Source: Gigaspora margarita (lineage: Eukaryota; Glomeromycota; Glomeromycetes; Diversisporales; Gigasporaceae). From it: 64,000 bases of DNA. Shown piece by piece: positions 48,501 to 61,564 of the stretch. The position numbers and the translations under genes were made by a program. The stretch spans positions 38,449-102,448 of the forward strand of contig WTPW01000322.1 in assembly GCA_009809945.1 (NCBI GenBank), given 5' to 3'. The notes beneath the pieces were generated by a model. The model saw nothing but the letters and a program-made list of their open reading frames with translations, did no database searches and was not told the DNA's origin. How positions within the stretch are numbered: position 1 is the first letter of the stretch; every line of letters begins with the position of its first letter.

Positions 48501-51500
48501 ACCAATCTTTATACTTACCCTCTGGCAGTTAGTTTAGGTAACCATTTTAAAATATTACTTAGCTTTAAGTAATTATCTAACTCTGATTTATCAAATGAAT
48601 TCGAATATTTGAACTTTATACTCACAATCTGAAATGCAATTTATATATTTCGTTATTATTGTTTCAAATATCCTGATCAATTTTAGCTCTAACAATAAAT
48701 GAATAAACGTAAAACTTACTCCCTATAGTACATATAATCATTTGAAATGCTACTTAGCACCAATTCATTGTTTAATTATTATTTAATAATAAACTGCATA
48801 ATTGAACTTTAAATTATCCACTACAATCGAGGGTAATTTATATAATCGTTTAAGACATTATTTAACTCAAGTTACTAGCACAACAAATCAGTAATGTAAC
48901 TAAACTTTTACTCACTATCTGGTAGTCGATGTAATTTATACAATATATACAATAGTTTGAAGCATTATTTAGTTTTAAGTCAAACATTGATTTTAACATC
49001 AACAAATAAATTAATTTTATACTTACAATCTGGTAGTTGATATAAATATTTAATATCAATCCATAGTTGTATTATTATTTAACAAACGGATATATGTATC
49101 AGTTTTTATACGCAATTTCTGATAGTTTGTAATTTATATTATTTAGCACTGTGGAATTCTTATTAATATATATATGAACTTTATACTTACTTGCTGGTAG
49201 TTTATGTGATTTATATAATCATTTTAATTCTTATTTAATATATAAATACATATAATTGAACTTCATACTCACATTCTAGTAATTTATATAATTTTTTAAT
49301 AATACCACCAATTTATTGTAAAAGACAGTATAAATTTATACTTACTCACTAGTAGTTAATATGTAATCAGTTAATATTATTTAGTCTGTTGTGAAATTCT
49401 GAATAGCAATATAAGAGTGCTGCCAAAAAGAAACTGTCTTTTAAGTTTATAATCTCTGATCACTATATCAGATTGCGAGGGTTAATAATAATATCTTGTG
49501 TGTATTAGTGAAAACCTCGCTTTCACTAACACTTAACAGATCAAGACATTTTTATTACTAATTTACTGGACTCAATCCCTGAAAAATTTGTTTGGTGACA
49601 TATGATGCATAATTTTCTAATATTTCTTGATAAATATTTATGGAACTTTAAATCCTATGTCATTGTACTAAAAATAGCACCCCAGTTATGTATCACATGT
49701 CGCTAATCAGATAAGCTATAAAGTTAAAAAACCAATGTCTAGTTTTCTTTTGGCAGCACTCACATTTAATTGTAATTTGTACCTACTTCCTAGTAGTTGA
49801 TGTAATTTATATAATTTTATTATAACCTGTAAAAATTCTATTTAATTAACATGCATAAATGAATTTTATGCTTACGCACTGGTAGTTGATGATGTAATTA
49901 TGAAATTGGTTTGAAATATTATTTAGCAAAATTCATTTATTAAATGAATATGTAATTAAAACTTTTATACTCACAATCTGACATACACCATGAAACATGA
50001 TTTAGTACTAATGAAACATGAGATTTTAATTTAACAAGCGAATATACATAACCAAGTTTTTCTTACTTCCTAGTAATTGATACAATTTTTATATCTTATT
50101 AAATCCTTATTTAATAAATTATCATGTATAATCGAACTTTCTACTTACTTGCTGATATTTTTGATCATGAGATCATTTAAATATTATTTTTAGCACTAAT
50201 TAATTGTGAATTTCAATAATAAATAAATGTAAATAATCGAACTTTATACTCACTTTCTAATAGTTGATATAATTTATGAATTATTAATTATAGTCTATCA
50301 AATTAATATTGTATTGCTTAATCGAACGTTATACTTGCACTCTAATCATTGATTTGATTATTATCTTTAATTCATTGTGAATTTTGATCTAGTAAATGAA
50401 TAGAGTAATTGAACTTTATACTCACGGACTGTAATTTATATAAGCGTTTGAATATTATTTAGCATCAACTAATTATTGAATCATAATCTATCAAATGAAT
50501 ATATGTAATCAAACTTTATACTCACCGACTAATAGTTAATAATTATTTGAGATATTATTGACCATCAATTCTTGTAAAATTTTGGTTTAAGAATTAATAA
50601 TACATAATTGGACTTTATACTCACGGGCTGACAGTTAATGTAATTTACATAATCGTTTGAGTATTATTTAGTGCTGAATTGTAATTTAGATAATTTAACT
50701 TTGTACTTACCGACTGATAGTATGTGTAATTTATGTGATTAATTAAAACATCTTAAACAATTATTTAGCATCAATTCATACTAAAATTAAACTTTATGTT
50801 CACCTTCTAGTAATTTACATAATGGGTTTAAATTTTATTTTTAATTAATACTGATTCTGATATAATAAATGAATATACACAAATTTCATACTTGCTGAGT
50901 AGTTGATTTAATTTACATAATTTGAAATATTTAGAATATTTAGTTCTAGTTGACTTTCAATTTTCAAATAAGTATACATGATCGAACTTTACACTTACTT
51001 TCTGGTAGTTGATATAATTTATATATCATTTGAAATATATTTAGCGCCAATTAATTGTAAAATTTTAATTTAACATCGAATTACGCAATCAAAATTTATA
51101 CGCACAATCTAGTAGTTTATTTTAATGAATTATTACTTTAAATTATCGTAAAAATGATTTATTATTTTATAAATAAACTTATACTTACTCTCTGGCAGTT
51201 TATATTGTTCATGTAATTATTATTTTGAATTTCATTTAGCATCAATTAGTATCAATTCATTGTTAGATTCTGATTTAACAATAATTAAACTTCATCTTAC
51301 TGGCTAATAGTTAATATAATTAAATAATCAGTTGAAAGATTATTTAGCTTTAATAGAATATGAGCGCACATAAATAAATTTTATACCTACATTCACTGGT
51401 CAAAAATAAACATATCATACACATATACTATACATATCGAGTACCCGATATGTATACGATATGTGTATGATATGTGTAGAATATGTGTAGAGTTGATGTA

Positions 51501-52981
51501 TCTACACATATCGGGTACCCGATTATGCATATCCTCACATATCCTACACATATCGTACACATATCCTACACATATCGGGTACCCGATATGTATAGGATAT
51601 GTGTACGATATGTTTATTTTGACCAGTGATTCTGGATTTGATGTAATTATCTAGGTCTAAGTAATGTTGGAAATCTAATTGAATGAATTGCGTAATCGAA
51701 TTTTATACTCACAATCTGATGCAATTTGCATAAATGTTTAAAAATATGATTTAACCTTTATAACAAATGGGTATTTGTAATCGAATTTTACTTACCCACT
51801 AATAAAGATGTAATTATTTATATAAATGTATGTTTAAAATTAACCAGTGTAATTAAATTTTATACTCACACGCTAATAACATATAGTTATGTAATCATTT
51901 GGAATATTAATTAATTCATTTCCGAACTCTGATTTAACCAATAAATAAATACACGTAATTGAGGTTTGTACATACACCCTGATAATTGATGTAATTTGTA
52001 TATTCATTTGAAATATTCTATATCACGAAATCAATTTAACAAGTAATTTGAGCTTTATACTCACAAACTAATAGTTGACATACAATAATATATATAATAT
52101 ATATAGCTGACTTATTGATGAATCTTAACAGACGGATATACGTAACCGGACTTGTAAAATACTTACTTCCTGCAGTTGATGTAATCTATGAAATATTATG
52201 CTATTTGTTGTTAAAACACTGAAATAAAAATCGAATTTTATACTCACAACCTGGTAATCATTTTGAATGTTATTTGGTCTTAATTCTGATTTAACATATG
52301 AATATGTGCAATCAAACTTTGTACTCACAATCTTAGTATAATTATATAATAGTTTAAATATTATTTTAACTATTATTAGTACCAATTCATCTGTTAAATT
52401 ACAAATCGAACTTATACTTACTGTTGTCTAATTTGTGCAAGCAGCTAAATATTATTTACTCTAATTCATTTTAAATTATGAATTCACGAATAAATATACA
52501 TAGTTGAACTTTATACTTACTTTCTAAATTTATGCAATTATTTAAATTATTTTTTGGTTCTAATCCATTTTAAATTATGAATTCACGTAATAAATAAACA
52601 TAGTTGAACTTTGTACTTACTCCCTAATTTTAGATTAAATTTTTAATTACCTAGCATTAATTAATTCATTCATTAATATATATAACCTAATCTCATACTT
52701 ACTGGCTAAGAGTGCAATTTATATAATTAATCGAAATATCAATTAGTATCATCAACTCATATTTTACAAATAAAATGTACATTCGAACTTTATACTTACT
52801 AATAACTAGTAGTTAATCAAAATTATATATTCGGATAGAATATCATTAACACCATTTCATAGTATAATTTCAATTGATAAACATATTCAAAATATTACCA
52901 CCTCCTGTAATTGATCAATTTATGCAATAGTTTGTAACATTATTTGCAATAAGATATAAGATTCTGACTTTATACTTACAT
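45585..52981 (-). pseudogene. Partial, partly broken duplicate of the microexon gene
   Basis: On the minus strand it starts with the same split ATG (AT at 52981-52980), has exon 2 at 52902-52904 and ends with exon CCT at 45585-45587, corresponding to exon 74 of the other copy. Joined triplets read in the same frame without a stop, with differences such as H to R (exon near 50518), V to A (near 49876), S to F and K to E further on. The four codons encoded by exons 41670-41376 region of the other copy are missing. Donors are lost at 49114-49115, 48816-48817, 47825-47826 and 46033-46034, and a transposon interrupts exon ATT at 51391. No 3' end or stop is present, so it may be a pseudogene, or its array may read on towards the downstream copy. 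Confidence 0.7.
51394..51628. mobile_element. Palindromic CACTA-like element with 3-bp duplication
   Basis: The ends CACTGGTCAAAAATAAACAT and ATGTTTATTTTGACCAGTG are inverted repeats, and nearly the whole 235 bp folds back on itself (repeated ACACATATC, GGGTACCCGA words). ATT flanks both sides (51391-51393 and 51629-51631). CACTG ends and a 3-bp target duplication fit the CACTA superfamily. The element is absent from the matching site at 42986-42988. Confidence 0.8.
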
Positions 52982-53521
52982 TTTGGTATTTAAGTATGAA
53001 GGCTATATATATGCTGTCTATCTGACAATACACAAAACCTACATCCATTCTCATTTAAGAAAATTGTGAAACACCTAGACATATTTGACATTAGTTTCTA
53101 CTTATAGATTAGTCGCCAACCAAAATTCAAAAGATATATATATCTGTTGATCTGTCCGATGTCATTTCTGATTAAATTTAACTTTGATCTAACGTTAAGG
53201 TTTTTAATGACTACCTAATCAAAAACCTAATAAAAATTTTTTTACAAACTTGTAGAATTAAAATAGAAAATTTTTCATCGAATCGGTTCAGTAGTTATCT
53301 AGAAATTTTTATTCGAAACTTAGAAAATACGATTGTAGTATGTAAATGAACAGTTGCACACGAACTTTAGGCCAAACTGAATTTATTTCTGAAAAGTCTT
53401 TATCACTAAAAGAAAAAATAAATTTTAAATACCATTCCTTGATTGCTTGCATCAAGAATTCTTGTTATGACCCTGTTTTTTCTAGCTAAAATTAAAAGAT
53501 AACTAAGGGGGAATCCAGTAT

Positions 53522-54180
53522 TTGTTTGTACCGGTACTAGTGATGTGCCACTGGGGTGTGCGATGCACTATGTTCAAAGCTGCTTGATACGTAAGTATCG
53601 AGGCAGCTTTTGTCTCGAATCATCACGAGACAAACATGTGACATGTCCGATCATGTTTGGTCTTTTGACCGATCAAGTGATCGATCAGTGATGTTTGGTA
53701 AGTACTGAAGTATGAAGTAATTTTCGCGAGGCGTGTGAAAATGGGAAATGAAAAAGGCTAAGTAATTAGTTGAGTAAGTATGAGGTAATTAATGAATAGA
53801 TATATTAGTAAGCGATAGAGTTTGTAGGAGAAATAGTCTTTTTTCTTTCTGCAAATCTGACATTAGTTCTGGTTATGTCGACTCTCCCTCCCTGCCCAAT
53901 TAGCTACCAAAATTGACCTGTCAGGATGACAGTCGTATAAGAAGCTAGGGCTGATGTGGCTATATTTGTTTGAATAATTGGCCTGCCAAGACGACAGTCA
54001 GTTATACAGAATTCCAACGCTTCAATGGCCTGTCGGGACGACAGTTATATGTGAAGCTGGTTTGTGGCCTATCAGGACGATAGTCACTGGTATAGAGTTT
54101 TAATGGCCTGTCGGGATGACAGTCATAAAAAGTAACAAAAAGAATATTGCTCGATGCTAGAAAAACTGCGTAGGTTGCTC
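53522..54180. repeat. Hairpin minisatellite with CTGTCRGGAYGACAG motif
   Basis: Five copies of a motif close to GGCCTGTCGGGACGACAGT, spaced about 45-60 bases apart, lie between about 53915 and 54125; each is a near-perfect short palindrome. Upstream (53522-53720) are other short palindromes (GGTCTTTTGACCGATC, GATCGATCAGTGATG). No protein frame is convincing. This may be part of an unidentified repeat that replaced the end of segment B. Confidence 0.6.
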
Positions 54181-56124
54181 AACTAGCAGGAGAAAACACC
54201 TAGATGTATTTCCGTAGAAGTCTCCAGAAAATGAGAGACAAAACAAAACAAAACTATATGTGATATCATACAGTATAAAAATATATTACTGTATAAAAGA
54301 TTTTTTGTGATTTTTGTGTAACCTGATCGATCATTGAATACGTGCATTATGAAATCGATATAAATGCCCATATTTCTCAAGTTCAATTAGATGTACAGCT
54401 TTAACGACAAATACTTATGAAGTAAAACTTTGAAAAGATCAATATTAAGGTTCAAAGAACAAAGCTATAGAGCGAAATTTATATTTTATCCAGAAAAATT
54501 TACCGGTTAATTTAACAACTTACAACTTTGTGCAAAATAAGTAGAAAATAGAATGTTAAAATAGAATTAAAATAGGGTGAGAGGAAATTTTTTTTCGTAT
54601 ATACAATGTAAAAAACAGCTCTATAGCCTTATTTCTGTGATGAATAAGAATCGTTTCGCATTAAAACTTTCAATGAAAAAGAAAGAGTACAATCTATGTC
54701 TTTAAAAAAAGTATGACTCGATTTTATATATAAATAACATTACGTACAAATACTTACGCATAAAAATCATTTATCTAATTAAAAAAATAATATGACCACA
54801 GTACGTACTGCACGCTAAAATTTTGGCAATCACTTCAATACATACTGTTCACTAAAAAAATTCAGGCACATCACTAGACAATTTGAATTGCATCAAATAA
54901 ATTAATTGATAGAACAATGTCATTAAAAATCTAAAAGCAGGAATAGGCAAATTAAGGTGAGAATATTTGACTATAATCAAATCTAATTCTAAGAAATTTT
55001 TATAGTTCCATCACAATTGTATCGATTTAGAAAGTAGGCGTGTCTTCTTGCTTACTTAAAATTGGATGTTTAACTTTAACGTTTTTCAAGTTCTATTCGA
55101 CAAAAGAATGTCCCAATAAACTCAAGAGTTTCCATCACCCTCTGAAATAGATGCAATTATGCGATGGCCAATTTCAATATCAAGAATTTCTTTATTTGAC
55201 AATTCAAACCTATCTTTATAAAATAAAGACTTAAAAAGACAAATTTTTAATATTAAGGTTCTCGTTTAACACATCAATTCCTCCTTCATAAAAAATCATT
55301 GATATTATTTAATGAAAGTAAGGAGTTATGCATAACTTCAGTAATATCCATATGGCTAATTATTGAACCTTATATTTTATTTTGTAAACAAGCCGTTTCG
55401 ACATTTTTGAACACTTTTTTAAAACAATGCCTTTTTCATTTAAAAACTCTTCAAAGTTTTGAAATATGTAACATTCTGTACAAGTTTGATTTTGTGAATT
55501 CGGTATAATAAATATTCTCGAAAATCTAGTTTAATAATTATTCTGAGGGACCATCGTGAGTTTTGACTAAATTAAAAATTCAGCACAAATGTGCTATGCA
55601 AAAAAAATTTTTTTATATGTAAATGTTATTTTATTTTTTTGTACATTTGCGCAGCCCATTTTAATTTTGCGCAAATAACAATACATGCACAATAAATTTT
55701 AACACTGATTGTAATCATATCATTATTGTTTATTTGTAATGTCACCATCTCGTCGTCACTACAAACATGTTACTAGCAACCAGTATCCTAAATCACATGC
55801 AGGGTAATAAACAATTCAGCTAGAAATGGGAAAAGTCAGTTACATATTAAATACTTATTTTTCTAATTATTTCTTCTAATATTTTACGTAATAAGTAAGA
55901 ATAAGTATGTTTGCAAAATAGGAACCCAGCTCTAGTACATACCGCATAAGAATTTTAAAAATCGCATAAAACTTAACGTACGTTAACGTCAGCGATAATT
56001 TTTTCATGAGGCTGCTTTTATTATTTGTATCAACATTTCTGAGCTACCTAAGCCTAATTATACTTATATTACATTATTATAATTTGATTTTTGCTTTTAC
56101 CAAAAATTTAATATTCTTTATAAA
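54181..56124. other. AT-rich sequence with no recognisable gene
   Basis: A 69-codon frame at 55299 and a 67-codon minus frame at 54183 have no recognisable motif. A palindromic AT-rich patch lies around 55585-55650 (TGTGCTATGCAAAAAAAATT and GTACATTTGCGCAGC). Nothing else supportable. Confidence 0.45.
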
Positions 56125-59100
56125 ATGAGTAAAGAAGAGTCTAGTCATCGTATTGTTGAGGTCATAAAAAATAAACCGCATAATGGCAAAAAAATAAATA
56201 AAATTCTGCTATCACCGAATATGAATTATGTCGTGACTTGGAGCGCAGAAGATCAATCTATCTGTGGATGGCAAATTATTAATAATCTCCTTGTCAAATC
56301 TGACCATTACATAAAAATTCAAGAACTTAATGAAGATTTTTCCAGTCCACAATCAAATATTTCATTAAAATCCATTTCAAATAACAAACTTGTTATGATA
56401 AAATCAGATCAGGATAATGTCTATAGTGGGTAGTAATTAATGGCATTCAATAATATTTGTTCATGATTATTTATTAGCAAAAAATTAAAAAAATTTTAAT
56501 TATTTATCCTTTTAAAGAAATTTTCAGTCTTGCTACAGTGAAGAAAATCTAATTAAAATTGCATTGTGATGATGCAAATTATGATTCACTATCTTATATT
56601 TTTAATAATTATGGAGATTTGGCAATATACATGCCAACAACAAGCTTTAACAAAATTCATGCCACAATTTTTATTTTTTATGTAAAAGACTTATACGATA
56701 ATTGTTGGATGAATAAGGAGTCAATCAATTGTGGAGTCATAGGAGAAATTAGAGCATGTGATTTAATTAATAATGAAAAAATATTCATTCTAGATGTTTG
56801 TGGTTTATTAACACAATGGAATTTAGATACATTACAATTTGAAAAGCAATATCAGTTAGAATAGAATAGGTCTTGGATTACCTATAAGCTGCAAAGGAAG
56901 CTCTATATTTTTAATGATAGCTTTGCATTGCTTCCTGTATGTTTACAAACTCTTGATCATTTATTTATCACTGTTTACCTCACAGAGAATGCAATACTTT
57001 TATCTTAGTGTAAGGTCTAAAATTAAACTCTTACAATTTATATCAAGTTTATTATTTATATTAAGTAAAAAACTACTTCTCAAAAGTGTTGGTATTCCAT
57101 AACGTTAACAAACTCTTTCTGCTGATCTCCGTTTTATTACAATTTTTACCTACACCTATTCTTCGGTGGCTTAAATAAGAAAAAAAAACAGATAATCTGT
57201 ACACGAATGTTTTCCAACTATCGTCGTTCCTTACAGGGTACTTACCCAAGTCCGTTTAGTCTCTCAAAATTTGCTACAATTTTTAAGTTTATACATGCAA
57301 CCTTGCCTCAGTGAGGAAGCAAGTCAATAGACAATTTACTCAAATCTCGCTTTCGCAAGTACTATATACAATTAATACACAACTATGCTCTATCATTAGA
57401 GCAAAAAAATATACTGGTTAAGACACACACTTCACTCAATATAAACATAGGGCACTTCTAAAGAACAATATATACTACTACAGGCTATACGAAAAATTTA
57501 CTCAAAAAGTGGGCGTTCCAGCTCACCCCCATCAAATGCAACAATAACGTCATCTTTGACAAAAATAGAAGGATCAACAAACTACGCAACAACACAACAC
57601 AACAACAAACAGCATCACGTCATCAATTACCAAACTTAGCCGATCAACAATCAACAACACGTCACCAATTACTAAAACCAAACGACCTTCAAAATAGACT
57701 GAGAACATATTTCCGACTCATACTCTACAAAAATAGAAGGATCGACAAACTATACAATACAACAACAAACAACAACACGTCATCATGTGCCATATCTAAC
57801 CGATCAACAATCAATAACACGACACCAATTACTGAACCTAAACGACCCCTAAAACAGATCGATAACAAACTTCTGACCTACACCATTCAGAACAACCATC
57901 ATATACATCGATTACCGACCATAATACATTCTTTAAATATACTACAACAAACCGTTCTGTGTTTTCGTTCTATAGAGTAGCTCTTTGTAAAATAGATATA
58001 GAAATTTTCACAGCATAAGCTTGGTCTTTGATCCTATTTAGCTAAAGGCAGGCAATAGGCCTGTCTTGTCTCTTTTAATTTTATTCAATATATATACACA
58101 CTTTACTTCGCAGACTAAGAANGGCAATTGCTGCTCTTAGCAAGTATGGATCGTAGGTAAAGTAGCCTAAGTCTTAGTTTATAGAAAAATTAATGTATAA
58201 CATGCATTTAATGCATTAGAATATATTAAAAATAATAAATATACTGAGACAAGATCTCGCTTAAAAAAAAAAAAAAAAAAAAAAAAAAATTATTTATATT
58301 AAGTTTGTTATTTATATTTGATATAATATTTTTCATTAATAGGTAAATATGAACAAAGAAAAATTTGTCTCATGTAAATTTCATTTCATCTGATGTGAGA
58401 GAAAGGCTTCTTTTATTTTTTGAAGATATAACTGAAATAAGAGACCCATATTATTTTGATCATATTATTAAAGAACAAAATTTATGTGAAAAATTTGCTT
58501 CTGAATTAAATAGCAAAGTCAATGCACAAAAAGCAAATTTATATTTAATTTCGAATGGAAGAGTCTATAGTGCATTGGAAGGATGTCTATTAGTTCAAGA
58601 ATTTTCTAAATAGCAATGGATCAAATTTTTATGAAAAAAACTAAATAATTACAATGAAACTAGATTTTTACTTAACAAAGTGCATATTACGAATTTTTTG
58701 CAAGCTATTTTGAATGAAAATATTAACATCAAAGATAATAAATTTATAAATAATAAATTTAGAAATAAAGAGTGAAAAAATCATATAATGGATTTCTGGT
58801 AAAATGGGAAATAAGAAAAAATGATGATGTTTTTATATTACGAGCTTCTATAAAACTTGATTCAATTACAAAACAATGGGATCAGATGTATGAAGAAAGA
58901 GAAATTCACTCGGAACATCTAAAAGGACGTAAATTTGTATATAGATATAAGTTATTAGACAATGAAGATTTGATCATGATTATAGCTATTGGGCTTCTAG
59001 TTTGGACAATTTGGCAACAAAAGGAAATTAGATTGCGATATTATAAGGATTTCCATTTAAATCAGAATATTTAATACTCAAAGACTATGAGAATCGATAT

Positions 59101-61140
59101 ATAACAGGTACCAACGTGAATAAGGAATTTGAATATAAAAATTGGAATTTTTAGCAAAGAAACCATATATAAAAATGCTTCTTGAAAATATACTTGATTA
59201 CAAAGAGAACCTATTACCACCACCAGATTTTGATACAATCGTACAATATTTCAAAGAATTCTGTATGAATAAATGATATCCTTTTAAAGAATTATTGAAT
59301 GATTATGTTGAAAATAAGATAATACTAATTTTATATGGGCAGCAACTTTTAAGGAGCCTTTTGAATAATAAGAATTATTTAATGACTAAGAAATTATATA
59401 ATTAATGCATAAAAATAAATATAAAAGAAGAGAAAGGGATTTTTTAATAAATTTTAAATTATTAGAGATTATTTCCTTTTTATTTGTGAACCTGTCTCAA
59501 AAATTCCCTGAAATTCTAAAAGAAATTTTATCGTATATATCATTTATTATTCCATGTGAAAATGAAAATCTTGTAGTAAGAAATTTTTTTTTATCATCAC
59601 ATCTTCAAAATTATAGAAGATATTCACAACCTTTTAAAACATCTTATATTAATAATATAGTTTATTCTTATCAAGAATTCAAAAACTTATCTCTTAATTT
59701 CTTAAAAAGCAAAATTTTTAAGTATGTGAATAAAAATTCATCTGTAATTCTGATCCTTTCTTTATCAAAATTTAATTCATACCCTAGTGTTTACAATTCT
59801 TGAAAAGAATTAATTATGCCTAAGTGTAGTTCTTTTACTCAATATGAATCTTCTGAACTCTATAAATAATGGAATAGTAAAGTACTTTTAAATTTTAAGT
59901 GAAAAAGTTATGAAAAATATTATTTCTTTGCTATTTGGTTTTTTTTTCTGTCTATATGGGATGTTTTTTGATAGTTTCTACTTTATCAAATGATATATTT
60001 AAAAAGACTCAAAAACTGTTTTTAATTGCAACTATTTTGCTTAGTGTTTTGTATCTTACTTTTAAGGTTCGCCAATTCATTTATTCTTCATTAACATGGG
60101 TTGCTAATCCTTGGAATTATTTTCATATTATCTCTTTAATATTCAATTTATATTATTAATTATTGTTGAGTTGAAGCTGAAAATATTAGTTAGGGTTTCT
60201 ATTAGGTTCCATAAATTATTAAGTATTAGGGTTTCTATTGGATTCCATAAATCATATCAAAACTTCCTTTTATAGCCCTTACTCTAAAAGATCCAAATAT
60301 TCAAAAAACTTTATATTAAGATAGATCAAATGTCAATTTTAGCTTCAACTAACACAATTTTTGTTATTCAAGTTATATTAAATCAAATCTTTTAAAAATC
60401 TAGGTGCAATATTATTTTTTATATTAACTTCAATAATTTGGATACAATATTCTACAATGCCTGTTGGGGCTGTTTCAATTTCTATACTATTACTCGAACT
60501 TAAATTTTTGATATTCTTCTGTGCTATTGATATTATTGGTATATATTTTGCAATGATAATTGAAGTTGTGAAAAGTTTATTTTCTTTCCTAATAATATTA
60601 GGCTTTATTGTATTTGCATTTGCATACTCTTTATATTTCTTGCTAAGGCCAACAACTAAAATTTCTTTGGACTATCCTAGTCATTCAAATAATCCAAATG
60701 ATCCATGGAATCTTGTGTCTACCTATAATTCTATTTCTGAAAATAACAGTATATTAGAAAATCCAACACTTACCGCACTTCCAACTGCAACTACAAATAT
60801 GTTTATAATGTTAAAAACTGCAATTCTGGTAGTATATATTTTGTTAACAGGTGTGACTATAGTTTATTAATTTAGTCTAATTTATTTTGATAAACTTTAA
60901 CATTAAATTTATTATATTGATTTTAGAGAACTCAACCTATTTGTCTAATTGGATACTGACTGAAAATTTAATCTTAGTAATGTTGGTAGTTTGCTTTTTT
61001 TTTTTTATGGCCATTTATTTAATGAATTTATTTATTGGCTTGTTGAGTAATTCAATTACTAAAATGAATAAAAAAGAATTATTTTTACTTCAAAAAGCAA
61101 AGGTATTTATTATTTGGAAAATTTATTTCAGCTTCTAAAA
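56125..61140 (+). pseudogene. Decayed ion-channel-like gene (WD-like N-terminus, TRP/polycystin-like membrane part)
   Basis: The start MSKEESSHRIVEVIKNKPHN, followed by LLSPNMNYVVTWSAEDQSIC, resembles the propeller-like N-terminus of a large fungal channel family. The middle (58365-59074) has ISSDVRERLLLFFEDITEIR. The 3' third encodes membrane segments (59935-60150, 60457-60600) and a pore-end helix LILVMLVVCFFFFMAIYLMN with LFIGLLSNSI at 60960-61060. Many in-frame stops interrupt the frames (for example TAA near 56550, TAG at 56862 and 58611, several near 59800-59900), many looking like CAA to TAA or TGG to TGA. A retroelement with target duplication splits it at 57067. The homologous family is expanded in Rhizophagus-type fungi (from memory). 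Not functional. Confidence 0.65.
57067..58289 (+). mobile_element. 1.2-kb poly-A retroelement with 15-bp target duplication
   Basis: TTATTTATATTAAGT at 57052-57066 is repeated at 58290-58304, and the inserted sequence ends in TGAGACAAGATCTCGCTT plus about 28 A residues (58263-58289). This tail resembles that of the SINE fragment at 12972-13228 (GAGACAAGGTCTCAGTTG). The body is less AT-rich than its surroundings, has A-C-rich repeats (AACAACAAACARCA, CATCACGTCATCAATTACCA) at 57570-57830 and no long frame. One N at 58122. It is a SINE-like or truncated LINE element inserted into the channel pseudogene. Confidence 0.75.
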
Positions 61141-61564
61141 ATTATTAAATATTATTAATATATAATTATAATTGTAGATTTTAGCTAAAATAGAGTTGCT
61201 CTACTTGTTACCATATCAACAAAAAAAAACAATTGGTTTCCTGAATTAATGTAAACAAAAGCATTATAATATAAATTAATATGAAATTATTTTATTATAA
61301 ATAAAATATTAACATTTTTTAAAGCTTTTATAGAGTTCACTATGATAAGTTTGTGATATAATCAAAATCATAAAGAATAAAAAATGGAATAGTACAGACG
61401 AACCACCATTTATTCATAATACTCTTTTAAAAATTTATAGAATGGATTTTGAAGAAAAATTATCTATAAAAAAAACTAGCACATAACCTTCTATTTATAT
61501 TTTCTGTTTATAATATACAATGAGTATATATTATTCAGCAAAAATTTTTGAATAATGGTAATTG

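Larger units (their letters stand above)
45532..53521. repeat. Direct duplication, segment B (8.0 kb)
   Basis: Second copy of 36752-45014. It contains the promoter side and the first 74 exon positions of the microexon gene minus four, but not its last 13 exons. The right boundary after GGGGGAATCCAGTATT at 53521 leads into different sequence (TGTTTGTACCGGTACTAGTG). Confidence 0.92.

Noticed and set aside
51463-51654. 63-codon open frame with Cys/Tyr/Ile/Met repeats
   Set aside because: It lies within the palindromic CACTA-like element; its periodicity reflects repeated ACACATATC words.
35500-53100. CRISPR-like or minisatellite array with a repeated motif every ~100 bp
   Set aside because: The conserved motif is exactly a reverse-complemented splice acceptor, a variable triplet and a splice donor. 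The variable triplets concatenate to an open frame, which neither a CRISPR array nor a neutral minisatellite explains.
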